Both the position numbers and the translations under genes were made by a program. From an uncultured Bacteroidota bacterium (GTDB lineage Bacteria > Bacteroidota > Bacteroidia > Chitinophagales > Chitinophagaceae), in the NCBI GenBank assembly GCA_903933995.1, contig CAIZMD010000604.1, forward strand, positions 1-6,916: DNA of 6,916 nt, given 5' to 3'. The notes under the pieces are model-generated. The model did no database searches and had not been told where the DNA came from. It saw only the letters and a list, made by a program, of their open reading frames with translations. Below are positions 1 through 5,648 of this stretch, one piece after another; the first letter of the stretch is position 1, and the number at the start of each line of letters is the position of its first letter.

Positions 1-282
1 CTCTGACTTGTATTCAAAATCGTCAATAGAGGCATTATTAGTGGTTTCTAAATAAGCGCTCATCATTTGTTCCTTGGTTTCAGGAGCTATACTTACTAAA
101 AAATGATAGGCTTCAATGATCTTCTTGCTTTTTTCTTCGGCTTCTGTTTTTTGTTCAAGATTATCATGAAATTTGTCAGGATGCCATTCCTTCATCAGGT
201 TACGGTACACAGTCTTCAAGTCTTTTAATGCCACATTATCACTTACACCCAATATTTTTCTATGACTCAAGACTTTTCTCAT
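1..282 (-). CDS. J-domain/KTSC fusion protein, left copy (3' end outside window)
   Basis: This minus-strand frame is open from the ATG at 282-280 to base 1, giving 94 codons that continue past the window edge. Residues 10-62 form a short J domain with the HPD motif at 34-36, the Hsp70-contact motif of DnaJ-type co-chaperones. The frame then runs straight into the start of a KTSC domain, because codon 71 is GAA (Glu) where the second copy at 983-1432 has TAG. Against that copy I count 19 base differences in 94 codons. Fourteen are synonymous. The rest give K3R, D15E, L42H and the two-base GAA/TAG change. The start is supported by conservation of the ATG in both copies. A role as a J-domain co-chaperone with an attached KTSC domain (a short domain of unknown function, suggested to bind RNA) is family knowledge plus inference. 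It is divergent from the ABC-like gene at 370. Confidence 0.72.
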   Translation of the reverse strand, partial: MRKVLSHRKILGVSDNVALKDLKTVYRNLMKEWHPDKFHDNLEQKTEAEEKSKKIIEAYHFLVSIAPETKEQMMSAYLETTNNASIDDFEYKSE

Positions 283-309
283 AATTGTTGATTTTTTTAA
301 AACCGCCGG

Positions 310-317
310 CAAAACTA
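310..317 (-). promoter_or_regulatory. Possible Bacteroidota -7 box for left J/KTSC gene
   Basis: On the minus strand this reads TAGTTTTG, a full match to the Bacteroidota -7 consensus TAnnTTTG, 27 bases before the ATG at 282. It is conserved in the other arm. No convincing -33 TTTG partner is visible, so this is tentative. On the plus strand of the same spacer, TATACTTG at 324-331 is a one-mismatch candidate for the ABC-like gene. Confidence 0.3.
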
Positions 318-369
318 GTCTTTTATACTTGGTTTTAGATTCTTTTTGAATTCTGATTTAACTTGTGCC

Positions 370-873
370 ATGACTTCTTTTTCACATATTGCTATTTATT
401 TGCCGCATCAAGAAAGTTCCAATGAGCTGATTCAAAGCCTGTTGGAAGGCAAATTGACAATCCCTGGGGTTGATATAACTGATAAAAAAGCTGCCATATT
501 TTCTGCTGGTATATTGGATGGTTTTTTGAAAGAAGAGTTCCTGCACGGCCAAACTGGATTAAATAACGAGTATCATAGGCCTTTACACAGTTTATCTAGT
601 GGGGAGCAGAAAAAAGCCTTACTCAATCATTTGCTCTTTGGCAAAGCCGATTTCTTTCTCCTAGATGAACTCTATGACCATGTTGATCTGCAAGGGCAGG
701 GGATGATTTTGGCTGCCATGAAAATGATTGCTGAATCCAAATCTGTGATTCAATTGGTCAGAAGACATAAAGACATTCTTCCTTTTATTCAATCCTTTCA
801 CTGGTATCAAGATGGATCTATTCAATCTTTTGAAACAGCTCATTGGAACTTTCTTGATGCTGCAAATAAATAG
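370..873 (+). CDS. Degenerate ABC-ATPase-like protein, truncated, with antisense-derived C-terminal tail
   Basis: The frame encodes 167 aa from the ATG at 370, chosen over an upstream TTG at 346 because this ATG is conserved in the second copy (895-893). Residues 75-80 (LSSGEQ) match the ABC signature motif. Residues 95-100 (FFLLDE) match Walker B with the catalytic-position Glu, followed by a D-loop-like VD at 105-106. There is no Walker A (GxxGxGKS/T) anywhere, and the H-loop region (LVRRHKDIL, 129-137) is degenerate. I infer that this is the first domain of a tandem, ModF-like cytoplasmic ABC protein whose ATP-binding second domain is missing. Residues 1-153 look native. Residues 154-167 are read from the antisense strand of the right repeat arm, so the reading frame crosses a rearrangement junction at about 829. 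The protein as written is probably not the natural product. Confidence 0.6.
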   Translation: MTSFSHIAIYLPHQESSNELIQSLLEGKLTIPGVDITDKKAAIFSAGILDGFLKEEFLHGQTGLNNEYHRPLHSLSSGEQKKALLNHLLFGKADFFLLDELYDHVDLQGQGMILAAMKMIAESKSVIQLVRRHKDILPFIQSFHWYQDGSIQSFETAHWNFLDAANK

Positions 874-895
874 CAATATGTGAAAAAGAAGCCAT
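818..895 (-). pseudogene. 5' fragment of second ABC-like gene copy
   Basis: Reading minus from the ATG at 895-893 gives 25 codons before TAG at 820-818. The first 22 residues match the start of the gene at 370: both carry SFSHIAIYL and HQESSNEL, with T2A, P12Q and I21F differences. The match stops at the junction near 829, and the last residues come from the left copy's sequence read backwards. It is a truncated start only and overlaps the plus-strand frame 370-873. Confidence 0.75.
829..834. other. Inversion junction with 6-base microhomology
   Basis: The bases TTTGAA belong equally to the ABC gene read-through from the left and to the reverse complement of TTCAAA at 431-436. On the right side the sequence pairs with the left arm; further left (before 829) it does not. 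This places the switch point at or within a base or two of these six positions. Microhomology joins of this kind occur in genuine fold-back rearrangements and also in amplification or assembly chimeras. Confidence 0.65.
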
Positions 896-947
896 GGCAC
901 AAGTTAAATCAGAATTCAAAAAGAATCCAAAACCAAGTATAAAAGAC

Positions 948-955
948 TAGTTTTG
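948..955 (+). promoter_or_regulatory. Possible Bacteroidota -7 box for right J-domain gene
   Basis: TAGTTTTG matches TAnnTTTG and lies 27 bases before the ATG at 983. It is identical to the equivalent site in the left arm (310-317). The whole 87-base spacer differs at only four positions between arms. No clear -33 element was found, so this remains a weak prediction. Confidence 0.3.
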
Positions 956-982
956 CCGCCGGTTTCAAAAAAATCAGCAATT

Positions 983-1195
983 ATGAGAAGAGTCTTGAGT
1001 CATAGAAAAATATTGGGTGTAAGTGAAAATGTGGCTTTAAAAGATTTGAAGACAGTGTATCGTAATTTGATGAAGGAATGGCATCCTGACAAGTTTCATG
1101 ATAACCATGAACAAAAAACAGAAGCTGAAGAAAAAAGCAAGAAGATTATTGAAGCATATCATTTTCTGGTAAGTATTGCTCCTGAAACCAAGTAG
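983..1195 (+). CDS. Short J-domain (DnaJ-like) protein, right copy
   Basis: The ORF encodes 70 aa from the ATG at 983. An upstream in-frame TTG at 953 is rejected because it lies on the putative -7 box and the ATG is the conserved start in both copies. Helix II-like residues about 18-33 are followed by the HPD motif at 34-36 and a helix III-like stretch containing KKIIEAYHFL at 53-62. This is a minimal J domain, the part of co-chaperones that stimulates Hsp70 (DnaK) ATPase. There is no G/F region, zinc finger or C-terminal client-binding domain, so it is not DnaJ itself. It ends at TAG (1193-1195). The frame then stays open through CAA into the KTSC ORF at 1199. The left copy has GAA at this codon and is a fusion, so this copy may be a nonsense-split version of a 149-codon gene. 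Confidence 0.72.
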   Translation: MRRVLSHRKILGVSENVALKDLKTVYRNLMKEWHPDKFHDNHEQKTEAEEKSKKIIEAYHFLVSIAPETK

Positions 1196-1198
1196 CAA

Positions 1199-1432
1199 AT
1201 GATGAGCGCTTATTTAGAAACCACTAATAATGCCTCTATTGACGATTTTGAATACAAGTCAGAGCTCTTGCGTATTAGTTTTTCTGATGGCACTACTTAT
1301 GAATATTTTGGGGTACCAAAATCTATCTATGTAAAATTGGTGAACGCTGAAACACCTCAAAGATTTGCACGCAGACATATCTATCATGAATTCTTGTACA
1401 GGAGTACTAGTAAATTGGTAGCAGGAGAATAA
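1199..1432 (+). CDS. KTSC-domain protein (split from the J domain by a stop)
   Basis: The ORF is 77 aa, in the same frame as the J-domain ORF and three bases after its TAG. Residues about 10-70 resemble the KTSC domain (named for the lysyl-tRNA synthetase C-terminus), including its central YxY motif (YEY, 34-36) followed by GVP. The function is unknown; RNA binding has been suggested for the family. No ribosome binding site of its own is evident, so translation would need re-initiation at the ATGATG after the stop, or stop-codon readthrough giving a 149-codon J/KTSC product. The left copy shows the uninterrupted arrangement. The stop codon TAA (1430-1432) directly abuts the stop of the convergent gene at 1433. 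Confidence 0.65.
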   Translation: MMSAYLETTNNASIDDFEYKSELLRISFSDGTTYEYFGVPKSIYVKLVNAETPQRFARRHIYHEFLYRSTSKLVAGE

Positions 1433-2113
1433 TTAGTCTTTCCAAGTTTCAATCTGCAAATCATCCATTTCTTGTCTACTCTTGGTAGATCTAAAAGCAA
1501 AGTACCCACCTAAATAAGGTTGATGGTCTTTCCATTCAAAGAACTTGACACCATCTACCGTATAGCTTACAACCCCATTGAGCACTTCAATAACAATGCT
1601 ATAGGTTTTATTGGCTTCTAATAAATGCGGGGTATCGGCAAAATCAACTAAGATTTTTTTATCGCCCTGAAAGTATTTTCTAAACCGAGTACTAGTATTA
1701 TAATTACCACCCATTCCCACATAATAAAGGTTCAAAGAATCATATTCTTCAAACCTACTCTTCCTATTAAATTGCAATCCACCAGGCGGATCCTGTGCAT
1801 GAAAAAACTGGTTTAAATCAGAAACACGGTCATTGACACCTCCTGCCATAATGAGTTTGCGTTTGTAACTAATTCTAATATTAGTAGGTAGTTTTTGACG
1901 CAACCAAACGGTGGCACCACCCTTGGTATCCAAGATTAATTTACCTTCTTTTATTTCTATCCGATCCACTGGATCAGGCATTTTCTCTATGGCCCAAATG
2001 GAAGTATTTAAAGCATTGGCAAAGTCTTCTTTGAAAATGATTTCCCAGTGTCCTTTTTGAGCTTGCGCTTGCCAAAAGCAACAACAACAAACTATAGCAA
2101 TCCAATATTTCAT
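1433..2113 (-). CDS. Secreted DUF6250-like beta-sandwich protein
   Basis: The protein is 226 aa. Residues 1-18 form a signal peptide (MKYW, a hydrophobic core with four consecutive Cys at 9-12, then AQA before Gln19), so export with signal peptidase I cleavage is likely. The mature part has features I associate with DUF6250, a concanavalin-like jelly-roll family of Bacteroidota: GGVNDRVSDLNQFF, a following YYVGMGGNYNTSTRFRKY stretch, and a C-terminal FAFRSTKSRQEMDD segment. No enzymatic activity can be assigned from the sequence. Its ATG overlaps the stop of the upstream rhamnogalacturonan lyase by four bases (ATGA), so the two are probably co-transcribed and translationally coupled. That suggests a role on pectic substrates, perhaps glycan binding or cleavage. 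The family call is from memory of its motifs; a DUF1961-like assignment is the alternative. Confidence 0.68.
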   Translation of the reverse strand: MKYWIAIVCCCCFWQAQAQKGHWEIIFKEDFANALNTSIWAIEKMPDPVDRIEIKEGKLILDTKGGATVWLRQKLPTNIRISYKRKLIMAGGVNDRVSDLNQFFHAQDPPGGLQFNRKSRFEEYDSLNLYYVGMGGNYNTSTRFRKYFQGDKKILVDFADTPHLLEANKTYSIVIEVLNGVVSYTVDGVKFFEWKDHQPYLGGYFAFRSTKSRQEMDDLQIETWKD

Positions 2114-3795
2114 TTGGCTTCTAATTTAATGGCATCATACATGATTCCCGCTCCAGGTTTGCATTGCACCATGCGTAGTTCTATGGTATTATTTCCTGAA
2201 GCTAAATAACTGGATGGAAATATTAATTCTTTTAATTGATAATAACCTCCAGCCACTGCAGATCTATAGACACTAGCGTCATTACCCATCTTTAAAGTTT
2301 TAATCAATTTTCCATTGACTAAAACGTCTAATTGAGGATTGCGTGCACAACCCGCCACGGCAATGGTTAAGCAAGCGGAATCAGTATACTGTTTGGTGTT
2401 CGAAAATTGAATTTTCCATGACCCTTCTTTTGTTTGTGCATAATACCAATTAATGGGTTTGGATTGTCCAATCAAATAATCCAATTGTGCCGGCGGTTGT
2501 AACATGAGTTCATAAGCCCTTTTATGGTCTGCAAGTTTGAATCCTGTAGTTTTTCTAGCGGCCTGGCCAATTTGCCAAAGCAAGTTTCCGTGAGTTGCTG
2601 GTTCCCATTTGATTTTGCCAAGGTCTTGATCACCTTGCTTGATGCTGATATTTGCATGCTGTAATTCTTTGGTTTGATTAGACCCAAATGCATAAAGGGT
2701 ATAGGTTCCAGGCCTGATGGCTTTGAGTTCAAAACTTCCATCGGCTTTGGTTTTTGTATCATAGGTATAGCCCCTACTTTGTGCTTGCCAGTCATAACCA
2801 GGTGCTGCCAAAATAACGCGAGTGTCTTCTTGGGCAGGCATTCCATTAAGCAATAATTGTCCAATAGCATTCCCCCTATCCAACGGATATTCAGGATGAG
2901 ACATCCAGGTATAAGGCCATTTGGCTTGTTCAGAAATTGATATTGATTTTGCCTTGTTCCAAATTTCAGGAATGGTTTTGCCTTCGGCGATATACAAAAA
3001 GAAGGGGCCGTTGAGTTTTTTCCAATGATCCGCAATTAGATTATCGCCTTTGCGAACATCACTCAGAAAATGGCCACAATTAAACATATTGATCAAGAAC
3101 GGTGTGCTATGTACATTCTGATACTGTTTGGTAGGACCACCATTCAAATATTCATGACTTGGATTAATCACAAATAGTCCAAACCCTTTGCTACCAGCCA
3201 TTCCATGAACATATCTGTCTTCAATATAATCGGCATAATTGTATTTGGTATAATAAGTGCTATCTGGCATGAGAAAGGTCCAGTCTTGTACATCATGAGT
3301 TAGTTCAGACATCTTTGGCATGGGCCCTTGAATACTATCCCTGACCAAATGGTAATCAAACAAAGACTCATCTGCCTTAATTCCCCAACGGGTTTGACCA
3401 TAATTGCCTACACTGTCTTTTGCTTGGTGCGATTCTAATAAATAACAATAAATACCAGCATCCCCGCTCTTCAAAATATAGTGTAGGTCATAGGTAAAAT
3501 GATTGGATGCAACATGCAAAAAACTTAATTCTAACAGGCTATCGGTTTGTTTAACTATGGTACAAACAGATTGATTCATGTTAAAATCAGGTGCCAATAA
3601 ATACGCCCTACCCCCTTTTCCAAGTAGACTGATTCCGCGAATACTGAGTGCGTTTAAATCTGCATTGATTTTATTAAAACTTACTGATATAATACCATTA
3701 TCTAATTGTATGGTAGTATTGGTTTGTTGCAATTTCACTGACTGAGCGTACAGAAGAACGGGTAATAAGCATAACCCTACCAATAATCTTTTCAT
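2110..3795 (-). CDS. Secreted rhamnogalacturonan lyase (PL4-type)
   Basis: The protein is 561 aa from the ATG at 3795-3793. An in-frame ATG at 3831 would add 12 polar residues before the signal peptide, so the shorter start is preferred. Residues 1-18 are a signal peptide ending in LLYAQ. The layout fits polysaccharide lyase family 4: an N-terminal catalytic beta-sandwich (about 20-300), an fn3-like domain II (about 308-390, with GQLLLNG and RPGTYTLYAFG), and a C-terminal jelly-roll CBM-like domain III (about 400-560, with NWYYAQTKEGSWKIQF). Such enzymes cleave rhamnose-galacturonate bonds of rhamnogalacturonan-I by beta-elimination. By analogy with the fungal enzyme, candidate active-site residues are Arg136 (QTRWG), Lys184 (YTKYNY) and His242 (NCGHF); VHG is at 196-198 and EYLNGGP at 215-221. 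This residue mapping is by eye. It is the first gene of an operon with the DUF6250-like gene. No T9SS tail is seen. Confidence 0.86.
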   Translation of the reverse strand: MKRLLVGLCLLPVLLYAQSVKLQQTNTTIQLDNGIISVSFNKINADLNALSIRGISLLGKGGRAYLLAPDFNMNQSVCTIVKQTDSLLELSFLHVASNHFTYDLHYILKSGDAGIYCYLLESHQAKDSVGNYGQTRWGIKADESLFDYHLVRDSIQGPMPKMSELTHDVQDWTFLMPDSTYYTKYNYADYIEDRYVHGMAGSKGFGLFVINPSHEYLNGGPTKQYQNVHSTPFLINMFNCGHFLSDVRKGDNLIADHWKKLNGPFFLYIAEGKTIPEIWNKAKSISISEQAKWPYTWMSHPEYPLDRGNAIGQLLLNGMPAQEDTRVILAAPGYDWQAQSRGYTYDTKTKADGSFELKAIRPGTYTLYAFGSNQTKELQHANISIKQGDQDLGKIKWEPATHGNLLWQIGQAARKTTGFKLADHKRAYELMLQPPAQLDYLIGQSKPINWYYAQTKEGSWKIQFSNTKQYTDSACLTIAVAGCARNPQLDVLVNGKLIKTLKMGNDASVYRSAVAGGYYQLKELIFPSSYLASGNNTIELRMVQCKPGAGIMYDAIKLEAK

Positions 3796-3893
3796 ATAGA
3801 CAATTACAGAATTATTTACCGAAGGTGACATGCATCACAATTTAATGGAATCAGATCAACTAACTTTCATTTTGACAGTTTAAAACCATCAAA
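3796..3893. promoter_or_regulatory. Divergent intergenic region of lyase operon and Kelch-like gene
   Basis: These 98 AT-rich bases separate two outward-facing starts and must hold the promoters of both if each is transcribed independently. On the plus strand, TAACTTTC (3861-3868) is a one-mismatch match to the Bacteroidota -7 box, 25 bases before the ATG at 3894. No convincing -33 element or operator palindrome was seen. Confidence 0.35.
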
Positions 3894-5507
3894 ATGAAGA
3901 AATATTGGATGTTTCTAGTCTTATTTGCATGCTCATTCTCTAGCAACGCTCAACTTAGTAATTATGAAATAAAGATTGAGACAATGCAAATTGATGGATT
4001 GGTTGGTGTTCAAGCATTTGCTCATGCTACACATGGTTCCGATTGGTTAATCTTAGGGGGAAGAACAGACGGGCTACACCGCAGACAACCATTTGCTTCA
4101 TTTGACAAACAGGGCAATAATAGGTTGATTCAAGTTATTGACCCAATAAACCTACAAAGTTGGCAAGCAAGCTGCAAGGATCTAGATAGTTCATTGCAAG
4201 ATCAATTAAGCGCTACCAACATGCAATTCATACAAAATGGTCAATATTTGTATTTAACTGGGGGCTATGGCTATAGTATCCAATTAAACAAACATATTAC
4301 CTATGAGAAAATGATTGCAATAGAAATTGAGGGTTTGATTCAAGCCATCAAACAAAATAAACCCATTACAGCTTTTTTTAGACAAATCACGAACCCCATT
4401 TTCACAGTCACTGGGGGGCAATTAAAAAAAATCAATCAACAATACTTTTTAATTGGTGGACAAAATTTTCAAGGAAAATACAACCCTATGGGTCCTGATC
4501 ACGGACCTGGATTTTATCAGGAATATAGTAATCAGTTAAAGAAATTCAATATTGAAGACAATGGAAGAACTGTAACTATCAAAGATTTCACAACTCAAAA
4601 AGATAGTCTTGCATTTCACAGAAGAGACTTCAATGTTGTTTCACAGATTATGCCAGATGGGAATCAAGGATTGACTGCTTTTTCAGGAGTATTTCAAGAA
4701 AAAGAAAATATTCCTTATTTGAATGCGGTTAATATCACTGACAAAAAATATAGTATTGACCCCAGTTTTGCCCAATATTATAACCATTATCATTGTGCCA
4801 GTATTGGTCTATATAGTGCAAAAAACAATGAGATGCACAGTATGTTTTTTGGTGGTATTGCACAATACTATGATAGTGTCAATTATTTGGTTCAAAATAC
4901 GGATGTACCATTTGTAAAAACAATTGCAGTTGTCATTAGAGATAAAAATGGCCAAATGGCTGAATACAAATTGCCCATAGAAATGCCAAACTATTTAGGA
5001 GCAGGTGCAGAATTTATTCATGCACCCAATATTCCAAAATTTGACAACGCTGTTATAAAATTGGATGAGCTGGGAGGCGAATCAGTTCTAATTGGTTATA
5101 TCTACGGAGGTATTAATAGTCAAGCTAAAAATATTTTTTGGACCAATACTGGAAAAGAAAGTATTGCCAGTAATAAAATCATAAAAGTCTATCTAAATAA
5201 ACATACCAATAACAAAGTTGGAATATTAAATAAACAAAGTAATAATGGCATTCAGCTACAAGCATCAGGCTCCATTTCTGATGACTTTATCAGTTTACGT
5301 TTTAATCTTATTCAAAAAGGTCAAATAAGTGTACAATTATTAGATAAAAATCAAAAAATGGTAAAATCCATGAATTGGGATTTGCTAACTACTGGAGCCA
5401 ATCAAATAAAATTACCCATTACAAAACCTAAAAATGGCGCCATTTTTTGGATTCATTTGAAAATAGGCAACAACATATACAAACAAAAATTGGTCATTGA
5501 ACCATGA
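3894..5507 (+). CDS. Secreted Kelch-like beta-propeller protein with T9SS-type C-terminal tail
   Basis: The protein is 537 aa. Residues 1-19 are a signal peptide (MKK, a hydrophobic core, SSNA before Gln20). The body has spaced double-glycine blade motifs typical of Kelch-like propellers: LILGGRTDG (52-60), LTGGYGYS (121-128), LIGGQNFQG (186-194), FFGGIAQYY (318-326) and YIYGGINSQ (402-410), each after a hydrophobic strand. Residues about 455-537 form a small beta-sandwich-like tail (ISVQLLDKNQKMV, then GANQIKLPI, ending KQKLVIEP). This resembles type A sorting domains that route proteins through the type IX secretion system to the cell surface. No catalytic motif is recognised; the propeller could bind a ligand or carbohydrate. 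It is divergent from the lyase operon with 98 bases between the starts, so shared regulation is possible but unproven. Confidence 0.7.
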   Translation: MKKYWMFLVLFACSFSSNAQLSNYEIKIETMQIDGLVGVQAFAHATHGSDWLILGGRTDGLHRRQPFASFDKQGNNRLIQVIDPINLQSWQASCKDLDSSLQDQLSATNMQFIQNGQYLYLTGGYGYSIQLNKHITYEKMIAIEIEGLIQAIKQNKPITAFFRQITNPIFTVTGGQLKKINQQYFLIGGQNFQGKYNPMGPDHGPGFYQEYSNQLKKFNIEDNGRTVTIKDFTTQKDSLAFHRRDFNVVSQIMPDGNQGLTAFSGVFQEKENIPYLNAVNITDKKYSIDPSFAQYYNHYHCASIGLYSAKNNEMHSMFFGGIAQYYDSVNYLVQNTDVPFVKTIAVVIRDKNGQMAEYKLPIEMPNYLGAGAEFIHAPNIPKFDNAVIKLDELGGESVLIGYIYGGINSQAKNIFWTNTGKESIASNKIIKVYLNKHTNNKVGILNKQSNNGIQLQASGSISDDFISLRFNLIQKGQISVQLLDKNQKMVKSMNWDLLTTGANQIKLPITKPKNGAIFWIHLKIGNNIYKQKLVIEP

Positions 5508-5648
5508 CAACCTGCCAAATGTTGATTGAAATAAATTAAATGCCGCCATAAAATATAACACGCTACTCAAAACAAAACATATAACTGTTTTATAAATTCG
5601 GTTTATTACGCCTTTCCAATTAAATTTATCCGTTAATCAATTGCTGCA

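Larger units (their letters stand above)
1..436 (+). repeat. Left arm of a large imperfect inverted repeat
   Basis: Base n of this arm pairs with base 1265-n of the right arm (829-1264). The alignment has no gaps and about 26 mismatches in 436 bases by eye, near 94% identity. The arm holds the J/KTSC gene (minus), the 87-base divergent spacer and the first 22 codons of the ABC-like gene (plus). Its outer limit is not visible because the match runs to the window edge. The outermost 69 bases are identical to the partner arm, and mismatches begin at position 70. Confidence 0.93.
829..1264 (-). repeat. Right arm of the large imperfect inverted repeat
   Basis: This is the reverse-complement partner of 1-436. 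It contains the truncated ABC-like start (minus), the divergent spacer 896-982, the J-domain ORF and the first 22 codons of the KTSC ORF (plus). The KTSC gene continues to 1432, while the left partner runs out of the window at the corresponding point. Confidence 0.93.

Noticed and set aside
661..900. Minus-strand open frame of 79 codons
   Set aside because: It lies antisense to the ABC-like frame, has no recognisable domain, and crosses the junction in a different frame from the truncated ABC start.
953..982. TTG start giving a longer J-domain protein
   Set aside because: The ATG at 983 is conserved in both copies, and the upstream TTG falls on the putative promoter box in the divergent spacer.
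1..1264. The inverted repeat as a transposon or integron with terminal inverted repeats
   Set aside because: The arms hold ordinary genes and a shared promoter region, the enclosed part is only the ABC-like frame, and no transposase or target duplication is visible.
2472..3035. Minus-strand open frame of 187 codons inside the lyase
   Set aside because: It is an alternative frame of the well-supported lyase gene, with no coherent protein character.
5430..5447. Perfect 18-base palindrome around GGCGCC followed by Ts, terminator-like
   Set aside because: It lies inside the coding region of the Kelch-like protein, has no loop, and precedes the stop codon by about 60 bases. It is more likely chance or a codon effect than a terminator.
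5508..5648. Promoter, small RNA or terminator in the gap before the sensor gene
   Set aside because: TAAATTCG at 5593-5600 only loosely resembles a -7 box, and no stable hairpin with a T-run was found.
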